Origin: Whitmania pigra
Lineage: Eukaryota; Annelida; Clitellata; Hirudinida; Haemopidae
Reading direction: 5' to 3'
Length of the DNA stretch: 64,000 nt
Assembly (NCBI GenBank): GCA_021613335.1
Contig: JAJTWR010000329.1
Span: forward strand, 581,001 to 645,000
The position numbers and the translations under genes are program-made. Shown here one piece after another: positions 24,023 through 38,560 of this stretch (its first letter is position 1; every line of letters starts with the position of its first letter). The notes beneath the pieces were generated by a model. It worked only from the letters and a program-made list of their open reading frames with translations, had not been told where the DNA came from and did no database searches.

Positions 24023-26075
24023 TCATGTGATGCAAAATTGTGACGCAGGTCCGTGCAGGCTTCCAGTGAAGTGGTGGGGGTCAAAGGTCAGATAATCAGG
24101 GTTGAACTGCTGATTGAAGGACGGAACGTTGTGATTGGAGATCTTTGCTGGTTTCGAACCGTCAGTCGAATCGTTGAGTCCCGTGTCATCCGAACAGGAT
24201 GAACTCTCTCTGCATCTGCAATTTGAAGTTACAGATGATCACGTGCGATAAAAATCAATAATTTCATTCTTTAAATCTTCTTGTTAATTTAGCCAACAAA
24301 ATTAAAACGATGTCAGACGTATTAATAACTCGATTAATTGTTGATCAACAATTGCTGACGACAATTGCCATCAAGACTCATCCTCTCTCGGTGATTGCAC
24401 AAACAGCGACGCGCATATTAAGAGCAGGTAATGAGCACATCATAACAGCAGAAACATCATTTCAGCTTTTCCAGGAGGAGACAAATCATCGGAAAACTTG
24501 AGATGAACTTTTTCTGCTTCTACTCAAAAGTTACGCGGGACGGGCGCTACAGGGCATAACGTCAAGTTGATAATGTTAAGCGGAGAAGAAATTACCAAAT
24601 TATCAAAGTTGGTTAATTTATTAATGATATCGAGGAGAGGTGCCAAAGCCACTAGCTGTGCCTCTGCATTGTGGTCACAAACGATGATTTCAACGATTAA
24701 TTAATTAACCGATTACTTAAACAAGTAACAGTCAATTAATCCGTTTATCGACTTCTTACGAGGTACAAACAAAGGAAGCCTATGGAAATGTTTGTTCGAG
24801 GTTGTAAATGTTCTTTGAAGTTCCATTGGTTTGAAATTAAAGTTTGCTCGAGTAAAAGTTGTTTGCTAACGAACGCATGCAAGTTGTCGATCAATTGCAG
24901 TTAATCAGGCAATTCACAAAAGCAATTATAATAATTTACGCTAATTAATTCCCTGCGAATGGTGATAATGGAGCTGCCCGGCCAATTGTTGTTGGCGATT
25001 GAAAGACGAGGCGTTGAAATTTACAACGATGCAGTAAAAGCCAGTAATTCATTCGGATTCATACGAGTTGTTTTGATTTATAAATCCATCACATTCTCAT
25101 TTCTTCTGCTGAATGAAGAAGCAAACTCAAAACATCATCTCAACGCCTGCAATCCAACACTTTATGTCGAATAATGCCGAAGTGGCATTTTAAAATATTC
25201 CTATGGTATTCCTCTTTATCGATAATTATCGATGCATTAACAATTCATCATTTCATAACAGATCAGATTTCGAATATTCATCGCAATTAATACTTTGAAA
25301 CTAACTTTTCTTTGGCTTCATTGGCTCTGTCCCTCTGTCTTTTGTTTTTGAACCAATTGCTGACCTGAGTCGTCGTCAGTCCCGTGTTTTCAGCCAAACT
25401 TTTCTTCTCCTTCGGCGATGGATAAGGATTCCTCCTGTAGCAGTCCTTCAGAATGGACCTCGATTTCTCCTTGAAACAGTAACTCGTCTCCTCTCCATCC
25501 CAGATGCTCGGTGGAAGCGGAAACTTGCGTCTTATCCTGTACTTTCCAACCGCTCCGAGAGGACGGCCCCTCATCTTTTCAGCTTCGATGTAGTGGGCTT
25601 TCAACCAGAGACCCTGAAGTTTCTGATGATTTGCAGGCGAGAAGAGATGCCCTTCGAGGAGCTTGTACAACTCCTTGAAGTTGCCGCTGTGGAAAGCTAC
25701 GAAGGCCTTGGCGATCAAAACGCTTTCGTTCCTGTGGAGTTGATCGCAGCTCGGTAGAGACCAAAGGAACCTGGCCAATCTATCGTAGTTGCCGCTGTTT
25801 TGCAGGACCTCGCAGACGCAGGCCACCTGTTCCGATGAAAATGCAAATGACCTCGTCGACCTCATCGAGTCAGTCTTGTTTCTGACGGGAGGATGATAAA
25901 TCGATGAAAATGCTGTGTTGTCGCAGCAAGTGGAAATGTTGTTGTTGTTGTTGCTGTTGACGTTGCTGTTGATAGAGGCGCAGTTATTGTAAAGCTTGTC
26001 GTCAGTCTCCTCTGAAACCTGGTGGTGGATTTGTAAGGAGAAGCTGTCTTGTGAACTGGATGAATCTGAAGACAT
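24023..26075 (-). CDS. SIX1: SIX1/2 (sine oculis) homeobox transcription factor, two coding exons
   Basis: Exon 1 (26075-25306) holds an Asn/Ser-rich N-terminus, the SIX domain (about residues 76-190, with [17 protein letters not shown] and [20 protein letters not shown]) and the homeodomain (about 191-250, [16 protein letters not shown] to [13 protein letters not shown]). [11 protein letters not shown] is the SIX1/2 signature; SIX4/5 and SIX3/6 differ here. Unspliced, the frame stops at 25287. A donor GTTAGT at 25305-25300 leaves phase 2 and joins a phase-matching acceptor TTGCAG at 24217-24216. Exon 2 (24215-24023) adds an acidic Ser/Asp patch and a 64-codon tail, giving 320 aa. SIX1/2 acts with Eya in eye, muscle and sensory development. 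An acceptor TTTTTCCAG just above the ATG implies a 5' exon (see 27462-27612). Confidence 0.93.
24226..25286. other. SIX1/2 intron
   Basis: Lies between the donor at 25305 and the acceptor at 24216. Plus-strand frames at 24310 and 24959 have no support. Confidence 0.6.
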
Positions 26076-26505
26076 ATCCTGGAAAAAGACTCATGCGAAA
26101 ACTAAGACCTTCTAGTTAAATTACATTTCGACTATAATATATAATCTAGATAATATCGCCATCAAATAATTTTAAAAACTCCTTCATATTCAAGCAGTAT
26201 TTCAATCAAAGATTATTTGCTAAACTGACGTGCCAAACTCGACTAAAAAAGGTTTTGAAAAAATCAGCAAAATAGGAGCAGGTGATATCAATTCGGTGAA
26301 TTTGTGGGTGGTTCGATACCTCAGTGGTGGTGGTGGAACATCATACTCGGAATGGAGAAAAGCGAAAGAAAGTGCAGAGGTCTGCGAGTGTCGGGTTACA
26401 GACGTTAATGTTCCGAGTAAACAGCAGACCCCCGTCGGCACAAACATTCGTCACCGAGGCATTTGGACAGATCAGGAATAATCCATGAGAGCCACCATCT
26501 TTTAC

Positions 26506-26608
26506 TCCATCCATCCATCCATCCATCCATCCATCCATCCATCCATCCATCCATCCATCCATCCATCCATCCATCCATCCATCCATCCATCCATCCATCC
26601 ATCCATCC
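26506..26608. repeat. (CCAT)n tetranucleotide repeat
   Basis: About 25 copies of the 4-base unit. It generates WMDG and SIHP peptide repeats on the two strands. It sits in the presumed SIX1/2 5' intron. Confidence 0.95.
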
Positions 26609-27461
26609 GTCCGTTCTTGACTCCAAATTATTCAACGACTCCGCTGAATAAGCGTCACTACATTAATAAGTTAATCCGATATGTCTAATTAATATTTACT
26701 TAATTTATATATCTATAACTAATGAATACTAATTATTTAATATTCTAATTAATATATAGTTAATAAATACATATTCTAATTAATGAATAACTAATATTTC
26801 TAATATAGAAATGCTTCTAAAATTCTAAAAGGTAGGTTACGAAGGCGATGAGGATGTCAAAGTTTCTTCGGAAGAAGACACTGATTTGTTTATTGGAAAA
26901 CTGTGGGCGGAGTTTCAGGTTTGTCGTTTGGTAATGAATTTAAAAGTGAATTCATGAAAGATTTTAAGAAACACCTGAGCAAATCGACCACGATGATGCT
27001 GTTGAGGTTCATGTTCATGTTAATATCGCTGATGATGATGATGATGGTAATATTGTTAATATGTGATATTATTATGTAATAGTAACCGCCTGAAGAGGCA
27101 GAATTAATAAATAAGCTTTTTAAACTTTTTATTTCAATGAGATACTCATCATCTATAATATAGATTCTACATCATCGTCATCATCATCACCATCATCGTC
27201 ATCATAAACAGCAGCATGCAATTTCGTGTTATCAGTTCATCAGAGGTCTACGTAATGAAACGTCACAGAATAAATTTAAAAAAAACTATTTATTTTCTTA
27301 ATTAATCAAAATTGGTTTAATTCTAATTGTATCGCAATTAATCGCAAGTGTTAAGTCAATTGTATCACAGTGAAATTAATCGTAACTACAAGAATAATTG
27401 ATTGAAGAGAGAAATAATTTAAAAAATAATAACAATGCATTACAAATGAAGCTTCACTCAC

Positions 27462-27612
27462 ATAATTCATGATATCCCATTCACTTGTCCACAACGAGAG
27501 CAAAACTAATTCGTCTCTTTTAAGCGGGCTACTGAAACAATCTAGAGTCCGTTCATAGCATCCAGTCTCTTCCACGTTGAGGGTGGAGTAAACAGAGGAA
27601 ACTGTCAATCAT
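27462..27612 (-). other. Candidate 5' exon of the SIX1/2 gene
   Basis: On the minus strand the sequence ends ATCATGAATTAT followed by the donor GTGAGT (27461-27456). If joined to the acceptor just above the SIX coding exon, ATG AAT TAT runs in frame into GAT ATG TCT. This would add four residues (MNYD) in front of the annotated start. The intron would hold the CCAT repeat. The join is inferred from phase and direction only. Confidence 0.4.
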
Positions 27613-27636
27613 CTGTGGCAGACCAATCCCGAGGAG

Positions 27637-27646
27637 CCTTATAAAT
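27637..27646 (-). promoter_or_regulatory. TATA-like box upstream of the candidate SIX exon
   Basis: The minus strand reads ATTTATAAGG, about 30 bases above the proposed 5' exon start. Spacing and orientation fit a core promoter. Confidence 0.35.
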
Positions 27647-27649
27647 GTG

Positions 27650-29250
27650 TGTCGGTGCATCCATGGCAACTGTGGTTCAGGGATTTCGTGATGAGGTTTC
27701 ATCTTTCAATGTTCCAGGAAGGAGCGGCTGACTAAAACTTTAGTTTGCCTAAACTTGATTTTAACATCATCAACTCAGGCTTTATTTTTATTTTAACGTG
27801 CCAAAATGCCAAAAGTAAATTTTAAAAAAGTGACTTTATTATTAAAGTGATATAAATATTTTGTTTTATAACTATTTTATTCCATCAATATTTTGTTCTA
27901 TCAATATTTTGTTCTATTAATAATTTATTTTACCAGTATAACTTGTCTTTTTCGTAATTTTTTAAAATTTGTAATAAATGAGATGTATTCGTTTCACGAA
28001 ATGATTGCTTCACATGAACTGTTCATATTAAATGAACAACAAGTTGTTGACTTATATTTCTAGGTTTAATACGTAGAATTGATAAGTGGAGATATTATAT
28101 TTTATTTTTAATTTATATGTTAAATAAGATCAAATATTAATTTGCTTTTTAATACTTTAAATGTCAGTGGAAATTCTTACTACAAATTAAATATAAAAAG
28201 TAAACAGATGAATTTGTGGATACATTTAATTTATTTTTGTATTATTTTAATGTAATAATATTTTATTTTATTTTATTTATATGTTTAATTTATTTTTCTA
28301 TTATTTTACTTTATTAATATTTTGTTTTATTTATATGTTTAATTTCTTTTTTATTTATTTGTTAATCTCTATTAACTTTCATTGTACGAGTGTCACAAAA
28401 TATTAATGTAAAATTTAAATGTAATAAATTATTTAAATGTTTGCTGTTTTTAATCTATTGAAAATAATTTTTTTTATATTTATATTTATATTTTCCTTTA
28501 AATGCTGATCTCAATCGTGATGACATTCCACCTACAAATTTAAAAAAAAAGTTGTTTTAATTCTTTCACCAGAGGGCCTTGCAACATCGATATCTTAAGA
28601 ATTATATAAAGAATTTAATATGAATATTGAATCAATATTTGTATTGTCATGTTATTATAGTTTTCTTCACCGGCTCCAAGATTGACTCGAATCAGAATGG
28701 GTTAATTTACAGCAACATACCTTATAATTTAGATAAATAATTCGTGTTTCATTAAATGTTCAGTAACTTCAATTAAATGTGTAATTCAGACTTATAAACG
28801 TATAAAAGATAAAAAAAAAACCTGTTTTTAATTGTAATAAATAACAATTCAAGCTTAAATCACAAAATAAAATATTGATATACGTTATGAAATCTTACGA
28901 AAATTCACTGGCGATCAAACTTATCTATCTCGAAATCTCTAACTTGTTTAACTAATAAAATCAAATACCAATGATAGTGAGTACCACTAATAATAATAAT
29001 GAATATTAATCAAAATATTTGATGATCTCAATAGCTACTTATAATATAAAATTAGTGATGGTTAAACACTTTTTTGAGAACTTCAATGGGTTTATGTGAA
29101 TGTTATCGGCAAATAAATGCTTTCAGAATGAATGTAACGTGTTAAAATAAACAACCGAGTATTGTTCTCATGGAATTTCAACATGAAGTTCCTCCTTTGG
29201 GAAATCATTTTGGACACTAAAAACAAGTATCGCTCCTCGTTACATTCGCA
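27650..29250. other. AT-rich intergenic DNA
   Basis: Very AT-rich with many TTTATTTTATTT runs. I see no exon, RNA gene or clear mobile element. Confidence 0.55.
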
Positions 29251-29256
29251 GATTCC

Positions 29257-29263
29257 TATAAAA
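29257..29263 (+). promoter_or_regulatory. TATA box of the aquaporin gene
   Basis: TATAAAA about 25-30 bases above the first ATG (29285) and 70 bases above the preferred ATG (29327). With usual TATA spacing, transcription would begin near 29285-29290, which favours the second ATG. Confidence 0.6.
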
Positions 29264-29326
29264 CCACGCCACTACAACAGTTGAATGAACTTTAGCTGCT
29301 TTCAATTCAAATTTTCAGGGCAGAAA

Positions 29327-31178
29327 ATGCCGAAACGTAATGTAGTTGTCAACTTCAATGGGAAAAGGTTTTCTTCGACTCTTGCCGAGGACTGGAAAGA
29401 TAAGTTTAAAAAGAAAGTAGCTGGATCGCGTAGCTCTCTTTCTAATAAATTTACGACATCGTGGAAAAATGCGAAGGAAAAAAGAGGCGCAGAAAGCATC
29501 ATTAAAGCTGTGGGACGCATCCAATCTTCTGAAAGGTACAAGGCAATCAACGCCAGACTCTCTTGTCAAATTAAAAAATTGTTATTGGAGGCTGAAGAGG
29601 AATCTTTCTGGAAAACTGCTGCAAGCGAGTGTTTTGGATCATTATTCTTTGTGCTGCTCGCAGGTGGAACAACTTTCCAAGTTGGCGTTCACAACGCAGT
29701 CATGGCAACGGCACTTTGCTCGGGATTTTGTCAGATAGCGCTGATGTTTTGCTTCGCCAAGGAAGGGCACTTCAACTCTTCCATTTCAATAGGTCTCACG
29801 TGGGCAGGTTTAGTAAAAAAGCGAGACACTTTTATTCGCATAATATGTCATTTCCTCGGAAACTTTTGCGGGAGCCTCATTTTAAATCGACTAGCATCTA
29901 CATCAAGCCACTACATTGGCGTATCTTCGTTGAATTTTGGTGTTTCCAGGTCGAAAGCCTTCCTCGGTGAATTCCTAGCGACGTTAATATTTGCTTTCAT
30001 CTTCATAATTTGCTACAAAAAGCACAAATCTGGAGGCCCTTTTATAACGGGAGCCATCTTGACAGCCATATTGCTTTTCATTGTTTGTAAATTTATACTT
30101 AAATTCATCAACTGGTTTATTGAAGGTGTTGGTTATCAACAGATCCCTTACACTGGCGGATGTCTGAATCCTTCGCGAAGTCTTGCTTCTGCCTTGGCTT
30201 CAAATTTTTGGTCCAACCAATGGGTACGAAATTAGTTATGAAATTTATTTATTCAAGCAAATAAATATTTTTAGTAAATTATTTTAGAATTAATAAAAGA
30301 TTTTTTTTATTTTAAAAACGTTTCTATTTGAAACAATTTTTTGTCTCTAACGATATTACACTCAACCGAACGAGATTTCTCTCCAAAATCCTTAGACCTT
30401 TGCTGGGCGAGAATTATCGGGATGACCCACTAAAATCCTTAAAGGGACCAGATTCTAGACGATGACGAGACACATAGACACAATAATAATAAAGAACTGA
30501 TGCGCATAAATAAATTGGGTCAACTTTAAATTAAATTAAAACTAAAATAATATTTTTAAATGTTGATTTAGCCTTTAATTAGACTTTAATTATTCATCTT
30601 CCTAACAGATTTTCCTTTCTGCGACAACTTTCGGTGGAATGTTTGCGGGATGTCTGCATAAGCTCATGGCAACAAATGTGATTCTGAAATCTTTCGATGC
30701 CTTTTATTTATTTCTCAAACGAAGGAAACAAATCACGCCCAGGTCGGAATCGCACTCCGTTGATGAAGTGCTGTCAAGTAAAATGTCTACCTTCAGTGAT
30801 ATTTTGGAGATGAGCTCCCCTAAGTACGCTGTAAAAACTACGGAGCTTTATGCCGATGAAAGCGATTTAGAAAGTAGTGAGGAAGAATTTTCGCCATGGG
30901 ATGCGATGCCGACATCAATGAAATTCAAATGTGCTAATAAAACAGTGCATTGGAATCCAAATGTGGTCGAAGTGACTAGTGGAACAGCACATGAAGAGTC
31001 CACTGAAGATTTACATGATATTCCAAAGAGAAATTTTGAGGAAAATATCTTAAAAGCTGATTCATGTGAACCTGCAACTGACTCTGGAACTTTGACAATG
31101 TTTGCCAATATTAAAGAGGCTTCATTGCATGTTGATGGAAATGATGTAATTATTGTGGGACAATCTGTTCACGTATAA
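29327..31178 (+). CDS. Divergent aquaporin-like channel (MIP family)
   Basis: Two exons: 29327-30223 and 30609-31178, joined in phase 0 (donor GTACGA, acceptor CTAACAG), giving 488 aa. The ATG at 29327 has A at -3; one at 29285 has poor context. Residues 1-92 are a basic cytoplasmic N-terminus. The channel then spans about 93-320 with six predicted membrane helices. The first pore motif, normally NPA, reads NSS (150-152, GHFNSSISIG). The second reads NPS (281-283, GGCLNPSRSL), keeping the pore Arg at 284. The last membrane span continues into exon 2 (TTFGGMFAG). The remaining roughly 160 residues are a Ser/Glu-rich cytoplasmic tail. Length and tail are unlike the usual 270 aa. The altered pore motifs leave transport selectivity uncertain; a water or solute channel, or a Big-brain-like role, are all possible. 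Confidence 0.85.
30224..30608 (+). other. Aquaporin intron
   Basis: GT-AG intron inside the last membrane-helix region. It contains no feature of its own. Confidence 0.8.
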
Positions 31179-31263
31179 CATTGAAACAAAATCATTGACT
31201 TATTTCATCGAGACATTTTTCAAACTTACTATTCTGCTCAAAATGAAAACTGTCAATTTATAT

Positions 31264-31760
31264 CATGGGTCACCAAACTACGGCTCGCTGGCAGTGTCCG
31301 TACCCCGGCGTCTGTTCATCAGGCCCGCAGCAGGTACTCGAATTTGCTTTCTAAAACGTGTGCAACGCAACATGAGACAAAGTTTAAATTTAAATATTAT
31401 GTTTAAAATACTAAATCTTCACACCTAATGGCTTCGTGGTAGCTCAATTCTCTTGATTGAATGCAGCCATTCCAAACCAAACCTTGATGATATCTTGAAT
31501 GCCAAAAGTCAGTTTCAAAAAACTCGCTTTTTGCTGCTTAGTTTGTGAGATTAGGTCTGATGTAACTTATCTTTTTGTTAACGTCGCCTTCTTTGATAAC
31601 TTTTTTAGTAAATAAATATGTTGGACGTTTTTGAATCGCCTATTGAATGTTGAACGTGTAATACTAAACTTGTTTTTTCGAATTTTTCCCAGTTCTTGCA
31701 AGTATCGTACCGCGCTCGTCGATTTGTCAGTTATCCGACCCGCAAGTGTGGCGACCCCTG
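31264..31760. mobile_element. hAT-like nonautonomous element
   Basis: The left end CATGGGTCACCAAACTACGG and the reverse complement of the right end CAGGGGTCGCCACACTTGCG are imperfect inverted repeats of the style of hAT/Charlie elements. About 497 bp with no transposase segment seen. The flanking 8-mers are both T-rich but not identical. Confidence 0.55.
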
Positions 31761-32136
31761 TTTTATTGTTTTGAGCAGCAACCGTCAGATTCTGTCTGGG
31801 ATCCTCAGATTGGATGCAATTACAAAATCTTGAGCCAACTTTACATTTCGCTCAATATAATCATTCAAAAAACTGTATTTCGTTTATTTCATTTATAAAA
31901 TATGAAAGAATTTCTTTGAAAAAAATTGGAAAGAGAAGACTTTAGAAGCGAAGAAAAGAAACATCAGAGCTAATCTCGAAGCTCAATCAAAAACAATTAA
32001 AATGCGAGAGAAGTCAGTATGCGAAACTGAACTTTTAAAACGTTAAAACTTTTTAATTGTGACATTATCTCCTCGGGGAGCGAGTTTCAGATTTTTGTAA
32101 CGAGATTAATAAATGAGACTTTTGTGGCGTCGAGTG
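31761..32136. other. No gene seen
   Basis: AT-rich DNA between two mobile-element regions. Confidence 0.5.
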
Positions 32137-32345
<209 letters not shown>

Positions 32346-32950
32346 AATTCAACACAACCGCAACGGTCGGAAAGTCAATGACGCCAGGTCTCAACAAGAG
32401 TCCACAGGCAACAAAACTAGCATGCATGTCATCTTAAATCCTAAAAATAAAGTCGAAACAAAACAAAACAAAAATTCTGTCGTTCTTGTTTAACTGAAAT
32501 GTCATCCCAGAATCTTTCTGAGTATATGGGCAGTTCCATTCAATGCAATCTTTTGTATTTCATATTGGTTCGGCCTTCCTGGGATCTGCTCCAGCTCTTT
32601 CCTGTAGTTTTCTGGAATTGTTCCTAATGCTCCCACGATGACTGGTATTGTTTTGACTTCAACTTTCCACATTCTACTGACTTCAATTTCTAAATCTTTA
32701 TATTTAAGAATTTTTTCATTTAATTTTTTTATAACATTTTGGTCGTCAGGTATGGAAATTTCAATCAACAGGCAACAATTTTCCTTTCTATCCAAAAATA
32801 TGATGTCCGGTCTGTTAGCAAGTACTGTTCTGTCCGTTAGTACACCTTGGTCCCACATAAGAGTGACGTCATCGATACTCACCACAGGATCAGGCTTATG
32901 TAAATAATATTTCTCAACTACTGGGACATCGAAACTTTTACATATTTTCC
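32346..32950 (-). mobile_element. 5'-truncated Dong/R4-like non-LTR retrotransposon inside TTA repeats
   Basis: A C-terminal polyprotein fragment plus about 156 bases of 3' UTR, bounded on both sides by long TTA tracts (AAT on the element strand). Dong-type elements of the R4 clade use a restriction-like endonuclease and are known to insert into TAA repeats, so domain and location agree. The coding frame is open right up to the 5' junction near 32950, as expected for 5' truncation. The clade assignment is an inference. Confidence 0.7.
32502..32948 (-). pseudogene. Retrotransposon C-terminal restriction-like endonuclease fragment
   Basis: About 148 codons, open from the TTA junction to a stop at 32502. 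The stretch NRPDIIFLDRKENCCLLIEI has the spacing of a PD-(D/E)xK nuclease core. Then follow KILKYKDLEIEVSRMW, VIVGALGTI and a C-terminal TAHILRKILG. This block is common at the end of reverse transcriptases of non-LTR elements in many invertebrates and fish. There is no reverse transcriptase domain and no start codon context, so it is a dead fragment although its frame is intact. Confidence 0.8.
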
Positions 32951-33118
<168 letters not shown>

Positions 33119-33159
33119 TTACACATACGACATACTGGATTAAGAAGATTCATATACAC

Positions 33160-33584
33160 CAATGGTCCTCAACCCCCGGTCCGTGAATCAAATGGTACCG
33201 GCCGCCCAAGGAACAATAAATTATTTCCATTTCATTAAAAAAAATTAAAATAGTTTGTAGGGCTTGAGAACTGCCGCTGCCATCTCTTTCTTAGCGTGTT
33301 CGGTAAAATTATATATCAGGATAACTAAAATGGTCCTTTTGTGTCGGCATATGCACAGACGGAGCTGCTGCCATGACCGGACGACTGTCAGGTTTAACTG
33401 CTCGGATTAAAGAGGTTGCACCTGAAAGTGAATCTATTCATTGTATCATTCATAGGGAAATGCTGGAAAGCCGAAAATTGTTTGCGTAACTGTATGTATT
33501 TTGAAGGAGGCGTGTATAAAGATCTAAAGTATAAACAATCAACTCCTCTGCCCCCCCGGTCCGCCGTAAAATTATCAAACACTG
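33160..33584 (+). mobile_element. Internally deleted hAT transposon
   Basis: The left end CAATGGTCCTCAACCCCCGG and the reverse complement of the right end (33584 inward, CAGTGTTTGATAA then CGGACCGGGGGG) follow the CAGTGGTCC...CCGGTCCG design of hAT elements of the Charlie/SPIN kind. A transposase fragment lies inside at 33340-33480. Confidence 0.7.
33340..33480 (+). pseudogene. hAT transposase core fragment
   Basis: 47 open codons including CTDGAAAMTGRLSGL, the hAT motif carrying the second catalytic Asp, followed by ARIKEVAPES and IHCIIHREML. This matches the SCAND3/ZBED5-like hAT group. Upstream and downstream domains are missing, so it is not functional. Confidence 0.85.
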
Positions 33585-33774
33585 GCCGGAAAAACTAGAT
33601 CGATATATTCATGTGACTCAATCTATGTTGATTCTGAAATCGTTAACCTACTTCCGTAAAGTTATTGGTATTTAAAATAAAATATACTATAACATTTGTT
33701 TATTAATCAAAAATAAAGAGATCGAAATGTTGATAATCATAGTAAGCATGATCTCCAACATTAATATATATACT

Positions 33775-37245
<3,471 letters not shown>

Positions 37246-37259
37246 TCTCCAGTATTTTC

Positions 37260-37885
37260 GAAACGATTTGTTGCTAGAAAGAAATTAGTTTATTTTATAG
37301 TGATTGTTAACTACTTATGAGGCATCCCGCATAATTGTCACGCAGTTGTAGGTGTTATGTGCTGAAAGTTCTGGCTATTCATTTATTTATCGTAACAAGG
37401 TAACTAAGCGTCTAATAGAAAACTTTGATTAAGAAGTCAACATATCAGGTTATTTCGTACCACTTTTTTTCCTAAATTCTGCGCTTTTCTTTATTAACGA
37501 TTTGCTTGTAATTCTAAATCTAGACTTATCAAAACCAAAGATTTATATTATGCCATTCTAAAATTTTAAAATTTTAATCCTAAAACGCCAAACAAAATTG
37601 TTAATTAAGTAATAAGATAATTATTGAAATGTTAAAAATTGAAAAATTTAAATTTTATTATAGAGTCTTCTTTGAATAATAAAAGAAGAACTATGATTAA
37701 TAATTACTTAGTTTGTCTATCCGTCTGTTTGCACACCCTGAATAAAACATGTCTGAAGATGTTCTGAGACAAGTTTTCTTAACTTAGGTTTGATGTAGCT
37801 ATCAAATATGTATTTATAATTTTCTTAGCTTTGGCTGCAATTGTTGTCTTGTCACGGATGTCTTCCGTAAAAATGTTAATCAAAT
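37260..37885. other. Upstream region of the 15-exon gene; nothing else seen
   Basis: AT-rich DNA that should contain its promoter. No TATA box at a convincing distance from 37245. Confidence 0.4.
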
Positions 37886-37889
37886 CTTT

Positions 37890-38306
37890 TCACTTTCGAG
37901 CCCGAAAGAAAGGGTCGTCGAAAGGCGAACGGTAAAGAACAGGTGTTCGGCAGAAGTACGATCGCGAAAGAGGTCGTGCCCTGCAGTTCACAGTGAAAAC
38001 GAAGGAAGCCGGTGGTGTCTCGATATGATTATCGGCAGTTATCTGGTTGATCCTGCCAGTAGTCATATGCTTGTTTCAAAGGTTAAACCATGCATGTCTA
38101 AGCTCATACCTTTACACAGTGAAGCTGCGAATGGCTCATTAGGCCATGATTTATTAGATCGTACTATTCTACTTGGATAACTGTGGTAATTCTAGAGGTA
38201 ATGAAACCTAGCTCTGACCCTCGAGAGGAGTTTTTTAGACCAATCGGTTCCTTGTTTCTTCGCGGAGACGGGGATCGTAACGATGGTGACTCTGGATAAC
38301 TTCTGT
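37890..38306 (+). pseudogene. Orphan rDNA fragment: 5' ETS plus 5' end of 18S rRNA
   Basis: From 38041, CTGGTTGATCCTGCCAGTAG is the universal start of eukaryotic 18S rRNA. It is followed by TCATATGCTTG, CCATGCATGTCTAAG and, further on, a diverged TGGTGACTCTGGATAACT. About 265 bases of 18S are present; the rest of 18S, 5.8S and 28S are absent. The GC-rich 150 bases upstream are probably external transcribed spacer. Changes at normally invariant sites and internal deletions show it is a dead copy. Confidence 0.85.
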
Positions 38307-38309
38307 AAA

Positions 38310-38560
38310 CAAAAAGTCAGGTACAGAATTGGGCCATTAAAAAATGAAAGGGGAGAAACTGTTGAATCTTTGAAAAAAAAAACAGGTAAGTAAATTAAAC
38401 AAATATTTTAGTAAAGTGTTCATTACAGAAATAACAGATAACATACCAGAGCCAGCAAAGGATCAAAGAGAACAGTGGTCAGCAGAGAGAAAAGCATCGT
38501 GTTGAAACTGTATAAAGCTTGAGGACCCCATCTCGAATACTGCATACAAGGGATCTTTTC
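38310..38560 (+). pseudogene. LINE reverse-transcriptase fragments
   Basis: Directly after the rDNA, frames read IGPLKNERGETV, then (after a shift) LNKYFSKVFITEITDNIPEP. Both are typical of the linker and start of the RT domain in CR1/jockey-like LINEs. After a gap comes LYKA-stop-GPHLEYCIQ, typical of the RT thumb. The element is internally deleted and cut by the Merlin insertion at 38561. Confidence 0.65.

Noticed and set aside
26341..26688. WMDG and SIHP repeat proteins
   Set aside because: Artefact of the CCAT tetranucleotide repeat.
37890..38306. Functional rRNA gene
   Set aside because: Only the first 265 or so bases of 18S are present and they carry changes at normally invariant sites.
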